Positions 17,571-27,102 of a stretch of DNA of 64,000 nucleotides are shown here, piece after piece; the first letter of the stretch is position 1; every line of letters starts with the position of its first letter. The notes under the pieces are model-generated. The model was not told the origin of the DNA. It searched no databases and was given only the letters and a program-made list of their open reading frames with translations. The stretch lies in contig CAZKYI010000001.1 of assembly GCA_964557005.1 (NCBI GenBank), positions 124,001-188,000 on the forward strand. Direction: 5' to 3'. Source of the DNA: JBECKS01 sp964557005. Its GTDB lineage: Bacteria; Pseudomonadota; Gammaproteobacteria; Pseudomonadales; JBECKS01. The position numbers were made by a program, and so were the translations under genes.

Positions 17571-18935
17571 TTACTTGATGGCTTGTACCCATTTTTCAGA
17601 ATAGAAACGATGGGAAAGCAGCAGCGTTTTGAGGATGTAATCAAAAATAAGTGCGCTGTAAACCCATTCAATAGATAAACCAAGCTGTAAAAACAGCATC
17701 GAAATACCTATGCGCACAAACACCAGTGCAGCGAGACTGGTAATCAGCGGAAAGCGTGTGTCACCCGCACCACGTAATGCGCCACCTAATGCAAAGTCGA
17801 TGGCCATCAAGGGCTGTACAGCACCTAACACGTAGATAAAAGTGACCGTGTGGGCAATCACTACTTCGTCATCGACCAGAAAAGTCGCCAGTGGTTTGGC
17901 AAACAACACAATCAGTGCGCCGAGCATGGTCATCACAATCACTGACAGTCTGACTGCTTTCCAGCCTGATGCCTTGGCATTTTTTATATCATTAACACCA
18001 AGATTTTGCCCCACCAAGGTCGCAGCAGCGATTGAGAAACCAACACCGATAACAAAAGAGAAAGATAAAATAGTTACGCCTATGCTGTAGGCAGCAAATG
18101 CTTCTGTTCCATAGAAAGCGACCACCCACAAAAAGGAAAGAAAACCACATTGCAAAACAATTTGTTCCAGGCCAGCAGGATAACCAATCTGGAATAATTG
18201 ATTGGCTTGAGTTCTGTCAATGCGTAAGGAATCTGGCCGTTTGATGCTTAAACTATTGCCAAACCACAACAGGGCAAAAATAACACTCGCCAATAAAAAT
18301 CCTGCACCACCGCCAATAGCGCTACCAATAATGCCCATTGGATTAAAGCCCAGCTCGCCAAATATCAAAATATAGGTAATCACTACGGTGACAACATTGG
18401 CAAAGGCACCGAGATAAAGCGGTGTCAGTGAATCTCCTGTGGCTCGCAAGGCTGCACCAAAACTCAGGTTGAGTGCAAAACCAATCGCAAACAAACCGAA
18501 TATGCTCAAATAATCACTGGCAAAACGTGTAGTGGTTTCATCCAGCCCGAAAAAAACCACCAAATCCTTGGAAAAAAAATAAAGAAAAAATGAGCAAACT
18601 ACTGCAAAAACCGAGTTAACCAGTGTCGCTACCAGCACAACAGAAGAAGCTTGCTGATATTTTCCCGCACCCCAGTTTCTTGCGACCAGCGCAGTTGTAC
18701 CCGCATTCACTGCAAGAAAAAATGCCTGGAATACAAAGAAAATACGGCTGCCACTGGAAACCGCAGCTACCGCTTCGGTGCCCAAACTTGCGACCATCTT
18801 GATGTTGATAATGCCTACCAGAGACATTAGTAAATTACCGAGCGCAGTTGGCCCTGCGATAGCCAGAATACCAGGCAACTTGTGTACGATTTCGTTGTCT
18901 GTTTGATGAGGAGCTTGATTGGACATACGCGTCAT
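17571..18935 (-). CDS. MATE family multidrug/cation exporter
   Basis: This 454-residue inner-membrane protein has about 12 predicted helices in two homologous halves. It shows MATE features such as the N-terminal PTALGNLLMSLVGIINIKMV, LRATGDSLTP in the first half and LRGAGDTRFP in the second. MATE proteins expel drugs or metabolites in exchange for Na+ or H+; the substrate cannot be told from sequence. No clear ribosome site precedes the ATG; a second in-frame ATG is three codons on. No linked regulator is visible. Confidence 0.85.
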   Translation of the reverse strand: MTRMSNQAPHQTDNEIVHKLPGILAIAGPTALGNLLMSLVGIINIKMVASLGTEAVAAVSSGSRIFFVFQAFFLAVNAGTTALVARNWGAGKYQQASSVVLVATLVNSVFAVVCSFFLYFFSKDLVVFFGLDETTTRFASDYLSIFGLFAIGFALNLSFGAALRATGDSLTPLYLGAFANVVTVVITYILIFGELGFNPMGIIGSAIGGGAGFLLASVIFALLWFGNSLSIKRPDSLRIDRTQANQLFQIGYPAGLEQIVLQCGFLSFLWVVAFYGTEAFAAYSIGVTILSFSFVIGVGFSIAAATLVGQNLGVNDIKNAKASGWKAVRLSVIVMTMLGALIVLFAKPLATFLVDDEVVIAHTVTFIYVLGAVQPLMAIDFALGGALRGAGDTRFPLITSLAALVFVRIGISMLFLQLGLSIEWVYSALIFDYILKTLLLSHRFYSEKWVQAIK

Positions 18936-19038
18936 TGAAGTAGGAGAAGCCGCGTAATATACAGGGTATATCGTTAATTTACATGGCTTGGTTTAGAATA
19001 TGCGCTGTGATTTTTCAAATGGATTCAAAGGTGATTGT

Positions 19039-21273
19039 GTGAGGCTGTCATTTTCCGGTGTGCTTGTTGTTGCAGGTTTACTGCTTCATTTTTCAACATC
19101 GGCATTCGCATCGAATTATAAAATGAATGAAATCAGCTACGATTTTGATGATATTGCGTCAACAGGCAGTGTCATTCTTGAATCATGTGATGATTGCGCC
19201 AGAGCCATTGATATTGGTTTTGATTTTACCTATTACGGTCGAAGTTATTCCCAGCTCTATGTAGCTTCCAATGGTTTTGTATTGCCCGGCGGCAGTTCAC
19301 CGATTTCCGGTGATCGTATGGCGTGTTGTAATGCCCGAAAAATTCCCACTGTAGATAATCTGGTGGGTGTTATGGCGTTGTGGTGGACTGATTTATCACT
19401 CAGAAAACAAGCACAAACCGAAGTAGCAGAAGAAAAGGGCAAGGTGCTCTACCAACTCAAAGGCTCGACAGGGAATCGTGTATTGATTGTTCAATACAAT
19501 CAGGTTCGGCACTTTCATAATCTTGAAACCGATGCAGCAAATACTTTCCAGATGAAATTGTTTGAGAAAAATCATCATATTGAATTTCATTACAAGAAGA
19601 TTGTAGCTAACCAGAATATCCATGCGATTGGTATTGAAAGTCCCAGACAGGATCAGGGCAGGGAGTATTTCAGAACTGAGGGCAAACTGCGTTTGCCAGA
19701 AAAAAGTGAAAAATTTGCGTTGGCGTTTGTTCCACCTGGCAAAACAAAAATGCTCAGCAGTCAACGATATTCAGCACAAGGGAATATTTTTGAACATCAT
19801 TTCATGGTGAATAAAGCAGTGAGCGATATGGCTGATATTGAGTTCGAGCCTTATAGCAATGATAGCTCGCTTGCCCAGAATATCGATTTTGATCATGCGG
19901 TGTTATTGAATAACAATCCTGCTACTTTTTCGCTGAAATATACTTTATTTGCGAGCCTCGCAGGGGAAACAGGCGGTTCCATACACGGAGATATTATTGA
20001 ATTTCGTGTAAACAACGGAACCTTGTTGGAACTGGAATCACAGACGGTTTATGTGGAGCAGAAAAAAGTATTAAACAGTGATGAATTTACCATTCGGGAC
20101 GTTGCCCTGAATCATAATGCAACACTTGCAGCGTATCGTTCAAAAAACAACTTGCTGAATCAAACGCTCAAGAATACATCGGTTGACGATATATTTTTCT
20201 TTGGGCGTGATCCGGATACGCAGGCTGACGAAGCCTATCAGTTAACCAATTTTGCCAGTGGACAAGCTTGTGGCCCTGTATTTATCGATAATGCGCCTGG
20301 TAAGCAAAAAGCCTATTTATATGCCATGTGTCATACTGGAAATGCAGCCAATGAAATCGCAGTGCATAAATTCAATTTGCATAGTTATCTGGACGATAAT
20401 CTTGAAAACTCCAAATCGATCATCAATAGCACAGCGCATAATTTTAGTGGCAATGTCAGGGAAAATGCGCGTGTTGTTGCTGCGAATGGAAAACTGGCTT
20501 ATGCGTATGATGCAGGTTCCTCTTTGCAGGACGTGTATCTCGATGGCGTAAAAAAAGTGAATAGTGTAAGCGGCGTTTTAAAAAGTCTGGCGATTTCAGA
20601 CGAAGCTAACAAATTGCTCTATGTGCTCGACAATACGGCCTACTTTTATGATGTTATAAACGATATTGAAACCTTGGTTGATGCCAGTGTCACAGGCTCG
20701 GCTGCCTTGTCGCGTGATGGAAGTGTTCTGGCGATAGCCAGTAGTGCGAATCTCGATTCAAATAATGCAGACGCTTCGGTGGAAATTTTCACTCATGCGG
20801 CACAAGCGCCTTTTGATGCGTTTAAACAAATGACGAATCTGGCTGCTGGCGGTGAATGTAAATTACCGCAACTGAGTGAGCATGGTCAGCGTTTGGTTGT
20901 GGTGTGTAATCAGGATTTGTTGGGCATGGGCAATCAGTTTAATAACCGTGCAGGTGTATTCATGATTGAAACGCTGCATGGTGAAACGATTACGCATCTC
21001 ATTTCAGCGAAAGGAAATGGTGTAGAGAATATTTCGCAGTTGACCATGAGTAGTGATGGTGCAACTTTAAGCTTTCAGGATACTGATCGCGATAATGCTT
21101 TTCAACTGGTTGGCTTAAGCAAGCTGGATACGCTGCTTGAAGAAAATACAGCAAAAGATTTTCCGATACCTTTCAAGCTGAAAGGAAATGGGAAGAGCGG
21201 CGCGCTGTTTCACATGACGTTGGTTTTCCTTGCTTTGATCTTGTTATTGAGGGTGCGTCAGATCAGAGTCTAA
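19039..21273 (+). CDS. Secreted beta-rich protein with C-terminal membrane anchor, unknown function
   Basis: I do not recognise this protein by name. From GTG at 19039 (AAAGGTG five bases upstream) it has 744 residues and a clean signal peptide cut after AFA at residue 24. An ATG at 19000 would put 13 polar residues before the signal. Residues about 28-230 resemble the beta-sandwich found at the start of many exported proteins (IGFDFTYYG, YVASNGFV). The part from about 330 to 700 has propeller-like repeats (AISDEANKLLYVL, ALSRDGSVLAIAS, LSEHGQRLVVVC, MSSDGATLSFQD). The last 29 residues are a small-residue stretch (GKSGA), one helix and a basic tail (RVRQIRV). This resembles sortase-type C-terminal sorting signals such as GlyGly-CTERM. 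It overlaps the degS end by four bases. Confidence 0.75.
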   Translation: MRLSFSGVLVVAGLLLHFSTSAFASNYKMNEISYDFDDIASTGSVILESCDDCARAIDIGFDFTYYGRSYSQLYVASNGFVLPGGSSPISGDRMACCNARKIPTVDNLVGVMALWWTDLSLRKQAQTEVAEEKGKVLYQLKGSTGNRVLIVQYNQVRHFHNLETDAANTFQMKLFEKNHHIEFHYKKIVANQNIHAIGIESPRQDQGREYFRTEGKLRLPEKSEKFALAFVPPGKTKMLSSQRYSAQGNIFEHHFMVNKAVSDMADIEFEPYSNDSSLAQNIDFDHAVLLNNNPATFSLKYTLFASLAGETGGSIHGDIIEFRVNNGTLLELESQTVYVEQKKVLNSDEFTIRDVALNHNATLAAYRSKNNLLNQTLKNTSVDDIFFFGRDPDTQADEAYQLTNFASGQACGPVFIDNAPGKQKAYLYAMCHTGNAANEIAVHKFNLHSYLDDNLENSKSIINSTAHNFSGNVRENARVVAANGKLAYAYDAGSSLQDVYLDGVKKVNSVSGVLKSLAISDEANKLLYVLDNTAYFYDVINDIETLVDASVTGSAALSRDGSVLAIASSANLDSNNADASVEIFTHAAQAPFDAFKQMTNLAAGGECKLPQLSEHGQRLVVVCNQDLLGMGNQFNNRAGVFMIETLHGETITHLISAKGNGVENISQLTMSSDGATLSFQDTDRDNAFQLVGLSKLDTLLEENTAKDFPIPFKLKGNGKSGALFHMTLVFLALILLLRVRQIRV

Positions 21274-22466
21274 ATCTGTGATGGCCGCTCACCGAGTGTT
21301 ACATTGAGCGTAATTTCCTGATTCTTTCGTATTAAAAGCAGCTCCGCATTATTCCCTGGTTGAATTCTGGCAATACTGGTGAGCGCGTCCTGTTCTGTCT
21401 GAATTGCTTCGTTGTTAATTTCAAGAACCAGATCACCTATCATGACACCTGCCTGATGTGCAGGCCCGTCCTTTAACAAGCGGGTAATCACAACACCGTG
21501 ATTTTTTTGTGTTGCCAGATAATTGGCCAGTTCGGGTGTGAGTTGCTGAAAATTGGCACCCAACCAGCCGCGAACTACTTTGCCATTGCTGATAATACTC
21601 TGCATGACTTCAACAGCCAGCGAAACAGGAATGGCAAAACTGATGCCATCTACGCCGCTTGTTTTTGAAAAAATTGCGCTATTAATGCCAATCAACTCGC
21701 CATGTACATTGACCAGTGCGCCACCTGAGTTGCCGCGATTGATGGCAGCATCGGTTTGAATAAAGTTTTCATAAGTGCTCAAACCAAGATTGCTTCTGCC
21801 GATGGCGCTGATAATTCCCATGGTCACCGTTTGTCCTATTCCCAGAGGATTGCCGATTGCCAAAGCAATATCGCCGACAGCAATGTCAGTTTTCTGTGTA
21901 CTGATGGAAGGCAGGTATTCGAGATTGATTTTGAGCACGGCTAAATCGGTTTCCAAATCACTGCCAACAATTTCGGCACGACTTTGGCGTTTGTCTGTCA
22001 GTTCCACCAGAACCTCATCGGCACCGGCAATCACATGTTGATTGGTGAGAATGTAACCCTCGCTGTTCATGATGACACCCGAACCTAAACCGGTAAGCAC
22101 TTTTTCCTGTGGGCTTTCCGTGAGGCCGAACAGTTTTCTTGCAATAGGATCATTAAAAAGCGGGTGGCTGTGTTGTATGACTGTTTTTCGTGTGTAAATG
22201 TTTACCACAGCTGGTGCACTGCGATTGACGGCATCTGCAAAGGAAATGTTGTTGAGTTGTTCTATGTTTTTGGGCGCAGTATTTTTCTGCAAGTGTTCGC
22301 TAAATAAACTTCGATTTACGATGGTGTTACTGAGTACGACAAGGTTTGGAGTCAGAATTACAATCAATAACAATCCAGCCAGAATGCCAGTGAGCACAGG
22401 CCAGAATAGCTGTGAGGAATCCTGTAGTCGGGAAAAAAACTGGCGGATAAATTTTTGAGGATTCAT
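21270..22466 (-). CDS. degS: Membrane-anchored periplasmic serine protease DegS/AlgW
   Basis: DegS-type proteases sense misfolded outer-membrane proteins and make the first cut in the anti-sigma factor RseA/MucA. The protein (398 residues) has one N-terminal helix at about 20-42. A trypsin-like domain carries His in TNQHVIAG, Asp in ETDLAVLKI and Ser in RGNSGGALV. A single PDZ domain (GVMIGDLVLEIN) follows. One PDZ and a membrane anchor favour DegS/AlgW over DegP. Its position before the sulfate-activation gene and zapG matches algW in Pseudomonas. Confidence 0.92.
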   Translation of the reverse strand: MNPQKFIRQFFSRLQDSSQLFWPVLTGILAGLLLIVILTPNLVVLSNTIVNRSLFSEHLQKNTAPKNIEQLNNISFADAVNRSAPAVVNIYTRKTVIQHSHPLFNDPIARKLFGLTESPQEKVLTGLGSGVIMNSEGYILTNQHVIAGADEVLVELTDKRQSRAEIVGSDLETDLAVLKINLEYLPSISTQKTDIAVGDIALAIGNPLGIGQTVTMGIISAIGRSNLGLSTYENFIQTDAAINRGNSGGALVNVHGELIGINSAIFSKTSGVDGISFAIPVSLAVEVMQSIISNGKVVRGWLGANFQQLTPELANYLATQKNHGVVITRLLKDGPAHQAGVMIGDLVLEINNEAIQTEQDALTSIARIQPGNNAELLLIRKNQEITLNVTLGERPSQI

Positions 22467-22597
22467 GAAGGTAAATGACTGCTCTTGTTGTCAGGCAGCA
22501 GCGATTATGTTGTGAGTAGAACCCGAAAGCTACCTTGATACCATACTTTACCGCTATACTTGCGCCCGTTTTTATTCGGCTCATTTTGGAGAATGTT

Positions 22598-23767
22598 ATG
22601 TCCACTCTGGTTAAACCTCATGGTTCTGATTCATTGTTACCTCTTTTACTGGAAGGCGATGCGTTGGCGAAAGCTTTGGCTGCTGCGGCTTCCTTGAGCA
22701 CCATTGACATCAGTTCCCGTGAAGTTGGCGACATGATTATGATGGGAATTGGTGGCTTTACACCGCTGAAAGGTTTTATGGGTAAGGCAGATTGGCAGGG
22801 TGTGTGCGACAAGTTCCAAATGGCGAATGGATTGTTTTGGCCGATTCCAATTACGCTTTCTACCAGCCAGACAATTGCAGATGGTTTGGCGATTGGCCAG
22901 AAAGTGGCGCTGCGTGATTCAGAAAGTGGCGAAATTATGGGCGCGATTACCTTGTCTGAAAAATACAGCATTGATAAAGCGTATGAGTGTCAGGCTGTGT
23001 TCAAGACAACCGACCTTGAACATCCAGGTGTCAAGATGGTGATGAATCAGGGTGAGGTAAACCTTGCGGGAGAGGTTGAGGTGTACTCACAAGGAGAATT
23101 CCCCCATAAATATGCTGGTATTTATATGACACCTGCTCAGACACGTGCTTTGTTTGAGTCCAAAGGTTGGAGCACAGTTGCGGCTTTCCAGACGCGAAAT
23201 CCCATGCATCGTTCGCATGAATACCTTGCCAAGATTGCTGTTGAGATTTGCGATGGTGTCCTTATTCATTCACTGTTAGGAAAACTCAAGGCTGGTGATA
23301 TTCCTGCTGAAGTGCGTCAGGATGCGATTGCCACTTTGATTGATAACTATTTTGTAGCGAATACGGTGGTGCAATCAGGTTATCCGCTTGACATGCGTTA
23401 TGCAGGACCAAGAGAAGCGCTTTTGCATGCCTTGTTCAGACAAAATTACGGTTGTTCACATCTGATTGTCGGGCGAGATCACGCAGGTGTGGGAGATTAT
23501 TATGGCCCCTTTGATGCCCATTATATTTTTGATGAAATTCCGCAAGACGCTCTGGAAACCAAACCACTTAAAATTGACTGGACTTTCTGGTGTAACAAGT
23601 GCGGCACGATGGCATCCATGAAAACATGTCCGCATGATGCCGATGATCGTGTGTTGGTTTCTGGTACCAAGTTAAGAAATGCGCTTTCCGGTGGTGGTGA
23701 TATTCCTGATAATTTCAGTCGTCCTGAGGTGCTTGAGATTCTGAAAAAATATTACGCTACTTTGTAA
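22598..23767 (+). CDS. sat: Sulfate adenylyltransferase (single-subunit ATP sulfurylase)
   Basis: Sat converts ATP and sulfate to adenosine 5'-phosphosulfate, or runs in reverse in sulfur oxidisers. The protein (389 residues from ATG 22598, with TTGGAG upstream) has the nucleotide-binding motifs QTRNPMHRSHE and GRDHAGVG. It also has the zinc-type cysteines CNKC and CPH near the C-terminus, typical of the prokaryotic homo-oligomeric enzyme. No APS kinase domain is attached. In Pseudomonas this position, between algW and the DUF1043 gene, is held by the unrelated CysD/CysN enzyme. It overlaps the end of the opposing zapG by 11 bases. Confidence 0.95.
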   Translation: MSTLVKPHGSDSLLPLLLEGDALAKALAAAASLSTIDISSREVGDMIMMGIGGFTPLKGFMGKADWQGVCDKFQMANGLFWPIPITLSTSQTIADGLAIGQKVALRDSESGEIMGAITLSEKYSIDKAYECQAVFKTTDLEHPGVKMVMNQGEVNLAGEVEVYSQGEFPHKYAGIYMTPAQTRALFESKGWSTVAAFQTRNPMHRSHEYLAKIAVEICDGVLIHSLLGKLKAGDIPAEVRQDAIATLIDNYFVANTVVQSGYPLDMRYAGPREALLHALFRQNYGCSHLIVGRDHAGVGDYYGPFDAHYIFDEIPQDALETKPLKIDWTFWCNKCGTMASMKTCPHDADDRVLVSGTKLRNALSGGGDIPDNFSRPEVLEILKKYYATL

Positions 23768-24143
23768 TATTTTCTTCATGTTCAGTTGGGTTGTTTGAGT
23801 CACTTGGGGAGGCTTCATTGGTGTTGTCTCCCAAGGCTTTGAACTGAGAGTTTTCCAGAGTTGCAGCAGTATTTTGTGCCAGAGTCTGAGCACCCTGACT
23901 GAGATGTTGATGCACTTCGCGATAACTTTCGGTGAGTTTGTTGACGAGATCAGCGGTGGTTTGAAAATGAGCACCGACTTCTTGTTGATAGTTTTCGAAT
24001 TGCTCTTTGGTTTCTTCAAGATTTTTTTGTAATTCTGAAGTCTTTCCTGAGCGATTGAAAATTTTGCTGATAGCTGCACCGATGATAATACCAACCGCGA
24101 GAATGATGAGTGTTGAAGAAAGGTTTGATGTCAATAAGTCCAA
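23757..24143 (-). CDS. zapG: DUF1043 family protein (ZapG/YhcB)
   Basis: This small inner-membrane protein (128 residues) has one N-terminal helix at about 10-28. A charged coiled-coil with the family core EVGAHFQTTADLVNKLTESY follows, then a low-complexity acidic tail. YhcB/ZapG links cell division and envelope growth in E. coli. An ATG-proximal purine-rich ribosome site (AGGAGAA) is present. It diverges from the hydrolase gene, as in Pseudomonas. Confidence 0.85.
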   Translation of the reverse strand: MDLLTSNLSSTLIILAVGIIIGAAISKIFNRSGKTSELQKNLEETKEQFENYQQEVGAHFQTTADLVNKLTESYREVHQHLSQGAQTLAQNTAATLENSQFKALGDNTNEASPSDSNNPTEHEENITK

Positions 24144-24253
24144 GGGCGTTCTCCTGTTGATTGAAGCATTTGTATTGCAGAGTTAAATCATAAACTTTGT
24201 TTCGGCTTAAAGCCATTTACACAATTACGGTTCAGGAAATTTTGATAATTGAT

Positions 24254-24910
24254 ATGAGTCAGAAGCAACACGCATTACCTGATTTTATTCAAGGTGCAGC
24301 TGGTCGTTTGGAATATGACTGGATACCTGCAAAAAATGAAATCATACATACAGGAATACTTGCTTTGGTGTGTCATCCTCATCCTCAACATGGCGGAACC
24401 AAAGACAATAAAGTGGTACATACGCTGTGCCGCGCATGGAGAGATTCGGGTATAGATTGTTTGCGGTTTAATTTTCGAGGCGTAGGGAAAAGCGAAGGTG
24501 AATATGGTGCAGGTCAGGGTGAGCTTGAAGATCTTCTCTCAGTCGTTAAATTTGTACGCAACGAAATGAAAAGCGAAGCTAGGCTCATTGTTTCAGGCTT
24601 TTCTTTTGGTGCTTCTATTGCAGCGCGTTATGCAGCAAATAATCCTGTGTTCGCTTTGGTACTGGTTGCACCACCCGTGCGTTATCCTGAATTAACACAT
24701 TTAAAAAAATTTTCTGCGCCAGTTTTGGTGGTGCAGGGACAGCAGGACGACTTGGTGGAATATGCAGATGTGGTGGCCTGGACAGAAAATGTTGTCGATA
24801 CCGTGCAGTTTGAGGTGCTCTCTGAAGCAGGACATTTTTTTCATGGTCAACAACCTGAGTTGAAAACGGCTGTGCAGAAATTCGCACAATTTTTAGTGAA
24901 GCATGAGTAG
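24254..24910 (+). CDS. Alpha/beta hydrolase of the YsgA/dienelactone-like type
   Basis: This 218-residue alpha/beta hydrolase has HPHPQHGGTKDNKVV near the N-terminus, the nucleophile elbow SGFSFGASIA (serine about residue 120), QGQQDDLV for the acid region and EAGHFFHG for the catalytic histidine. This small family is usually annotated only as alpha/beta hydrolase; its substrate is unknown. ATG at 24254 is chosen because upstream residues do not match the family. It precedes zapE, as in Pseudomonas. Confidence 0.85.
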   Translation: MSQKQHALPDFIQGAAGRLEYDWIPAKNEIIHTGILALVCHPHPQHGGTKDNKVVHTLCRAWRDSGIDCLRFNFRGVGKSEGEYGAGQGELEDLLSVVKFVRNEMKSEARLIVSGFSFGASIAARYAANNPVFALVLVAPPVRYPELTHLKKFSAPVLVVQGQQDDLVEYADVVAWTENVVDTVQFEVLSEAGHFFHGQQPELKTAVQKFAQFLVKHE

Positions 24911-24919
24911 CTGGTATTT

Positions 24920-26035
24920 ATGAATTCGGCTATTTATTCAGGGCTTAAATCACGTTATCAAGCGGATGTTGAAGCAGGAAAAATTCTTGCAGATGAGGCT
25001 CAGTTACAGGCAATCGAATATCTGCATCAACTGAGTGAGCGATTGATAATACGTGAGCAGCACAAAGTTGGGGTGCTTGCTCGTGTAAAACAATTCCTTG
25101 GGAAAAAATCTCCCGAAGCGCCTCGTGGTTTGTATTTTTGGGGTGGCGTTGGTCGTGGTAAGACCTACATGATGGATTTATTCTTTGACAGCCTGCCTTT
25201 TGAGCGCAAGCTACGACTGCATTTTCACCGCTTTATGCAATATATCCATCAGGAATTAACCCGATTGCAGGGTGAACAGGATCCTCTGGTTGTGATTGCA
25301 GCTGATTTGGCAGCGAAGAACTGCGTGATTTGTCTGGATGAGTTTTTTGTTAAAGACATCACTGATGCCATGATTCTGGCTGGTTTGCTCAATGCCTTGT
25401 TTAAAAGAGGGGTTGTATTGGTCACTACCTCAAATATCAAACCTTCAGGTTTGTATAAAGATGGTTTACAGCGCGTGCGTTTTTTGCCTGCAATCGCCTT
25501 GTTGGAAAAATATACCCATGTCTTGAATGTTGATGGTGGTATTGATTATCGCTTGAGAGCTTTGAAGCAAGCCGAGCTTTTTTACAGCCCTTTGGGTGAG
25601 GGTGCGGAAGCGAGTTTAAGCCGTAGTTTTGAAAGTCTGGTTCGTGAACACATTACAACAGGGCAACAGATTGAAATTCTTGGGCGTAAAATCAACACAC
25701 TTAAATGTGCTGATGACGTGGTGTGGTTTGATTTCCATGATTTGTGCGATGGCCCACGCAGTCAAAATGACTACATCGAACTTGCCAGAATTTATCATGC
25801 TGTATTGATTAGTAATGTGCCTGTGATGTCTGAGAAGAATGATGATTTGGCACGCCGTTTTATTAACCTCATTGATGAATTTTATGATCGCAATGTCAAA
25901 GTCATTATTTCGGCAGCAGCCCCGATTCAGAATCTTTATCTGGGAGGGCGTTTGAATTTTGAGATTGAGCGCACCCAAAGCCGTTTGCTGGAAATGCAAA
26001 GTCATGAATATCTTGCTCGCGAACATCGCCCTTGA
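24920..26035 (+). CDS. zapE: Cell division ATPase ZapE (AFG1 family)
   Basis: ZapE is an AFG1-like ATPase that binds FtsZ and is needed for division under some stresses in E. coli. Walker A is GGVGRGKT (about residue 74-81) and Walker B is CLDEFFV. The LFKRGVVLVTTSNIKPSGLYKDGLQR-like sensor region is intact. Length 371 matches E. coli ZapE (375). It is followed by the rplM leader. Confidence 0.94.
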   Translation: MNSAIYSGLKSRYQADVEAGKILADEAQLQAIEYLHQLSERLIIREQHKVGVLARVKQFLGKKSPEAPRGLYFWGGVGRGKTYMMDLFFDSLPFERKLRLHFHRFMQYIHQELTRLQGEQDPLVVIAADLAAKNCVICLDEFFVKDITDAMILAGLLNALFKRGVVLVTTSNIKPSGLYKDGLQRVRFLPAIALLEKYTHVLNVDGGIDYRLRALKQAELFYSPLGEGAEASLSRSFESLVREHITTGQQIEILGRKINTLKCADDVVWFDFHDLCDGPRSQNDYIELARIYHAVLISNVPVMSEKNDDLARRFINLIDEFYDRNVKVIISAAAPIQNLYLGGRLNFEIERTQSRLLEMQSHEYLAREHRP

Positions 26036-26198
26036 TGCTGGTTGAGTGGTTTTAAGCGGGCAGATTCTCTGCTTGCATGTAAAATAGCCATTGGGTAACA
26101 TTCGCGCTCCCAAATTGCGGTGCCTGTTTGTGCGCCCCGAATTTTAGAATCATTCGGCCTGAAATTGGCTATAAGTATTTAATTTTTAAGGTATTAAC
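26036..26198 (+). promoter_or_regulatory. Leader region before rplM-rpsI
   Basis: This 163-base gap probably holds the rplM promoter and 5' leader. A 6-bp inverted repeat (CCGAAT/ATTCGG at 26137-26157) and AT-rich sequence before the start are visible. L13 represses its own operon in E. coli, so the hairpin could be part of a similar control, but I cannot match it to the known leader. No hexamer pair with good spacing was found. Confidence 0.3.
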
Positions 26199-26630
26199 AT
26201 GAAGACGACCGTCAGTGCAAAGGCACACGAAGTTCAGCGTGATTGGTTGCTGATAGATGCAACCAATCTTACTTTAGGTCGATTGGCTACAGAAATTGCC
26301 CGTCGTTTACGCGGCAAACATAAGCCTGTTTATACACCTCACGTTGATACAGGTGATTACATTGTTGTAATCAATGCCGAGAAAGTTGCTGTTACAGGTA
26401 ATAAAGCCAAAGACAAGATGTATCACCGCCATAGCGGTTATATCGGCGGCCTGACTTCCATGAATTTTGAAACCATGATTGCCGAGCATCCTGAGCGCGT
26501 TATTGAACTGGCCGTAAAAGGTATGCTGCCAAAAAATCCATTAGGTCGGGCGATGTATCGTAAGTTGAAAGTTTATGCGGGTGCCGAGCATCCACATGCT
26601 GCACAACAGCCTCAGACTCTTAGCCTTTAA
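26199..26630 (+). CDS. rplM: 50S ribosomal protein L13
   Basis: This 143-residue L13 protein is an early assembly protein of the large subunit. Family features are the DWLLIDATNLTLGRLATEIARRLRGK region, quoted here in part as LTLGRLATEIA, and GMLPKNPLGR. It forms the universal rplM-rpsI pair with the next gene, 22 bases away. Confidence 0.98.
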   Translation: MKTTVSAKAHEVQRDWLLIDATNLTLGRLATEIARRLRGKHKPVYTPHVDTGDYIVVINAEKVAVTGNKAKDKMYHRHSGYIGGLTSMNFETMIAEHPERVIELAVKGMLPKNPLGRAMYRKLKVYAGAEHPHAAQQPQTLSL

Positions 26631-26652
26631 TTTATCAAGAGGAATGTAAACG

Positions 26653-27039
26653 GTGGAAATCCAGTACGGTACAGGTCGTAGAAAATCTTCAACTGCAAGA
26701 GTGTTTTTGAAAAAAGGAACAGGTGAGATAGTTGTCAATGGCAGAAATCTTGATGACTACTTTGGCCGTAAAACTGCTCGAATGGTTGTGCGTCAACCTT
26801 TGGAGCTGGTTGAGATGGGCAACAAGTTTGATGTCATGGTGACTGTGAAAGGCGGCGGTACCACAGGACAAGCTGGTGCAATTCGTCATGGTATTACTCG
26901 CGCATTGATGGAGTACGATGAAACTTTACGTTCGCCTTTGAGAAAAGCAGGTTGGGTGACACGTGATGCGCGTGAAGTTGAGCGTAAGAAAATTGGTTTG
27001 AGAAAAGCACGTAAAAAACCACAATTTTCCAAGCGCTAA
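26653..27039 (+). CDS. rpsI: 30S ribosomal protein S9
   Basis: S9 is the 30S protein whose C-terminal tail reaches the P-site tRNA. Visible features are YGTGRRKSSTARV at the start, GGGTTGQAGAIRHGI and the basic tail ending KPQFSKR. The start is GTG at 26653, with AGAGGAA upstream. The length (128) is normal. A strong terminator follows. Confidence 0.98.
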   Translation: MEIQYGTGRRKSSTARVFLKKGTGEIVVNGRNLDDYFGRKTARMVVRQPLELVEMGNKFDVMVTVKGGGTTGQAGAIRHGITRALMEYDETLRSPLRKAGWVTRDAREVERKKIGLRKARKKPQFSKR

Positions 27040-27102
27040 TTTCTGGTTTAAAAAATTTGTTTTATATTTTCAGGAGCGTTTTACAACCTTCCTGATAGAT
27101 TC

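Noticed and set aside
22535..22560. Promoter-like TTGATA and TATACT before sat.
   Set aside because: The spacer is only 14 bases, too short for a normal sigma-70 promoter; TATACT may still be a -10 with an unseen -35.
22535..22597. A longer N-terminus for Sat from an ATG at 22535.
   Set aside because: The extra residues do not fit the family, and the ATG at 22598 has a good ribosome site.
26036..26090. Possible tRNA-like sequence after zapE (GGTTGAGTGGTTTTAAGC).
   Set aside because: It resembles a D-arm, but no matching acceptor stem, T-arm or anticodon arm follows.
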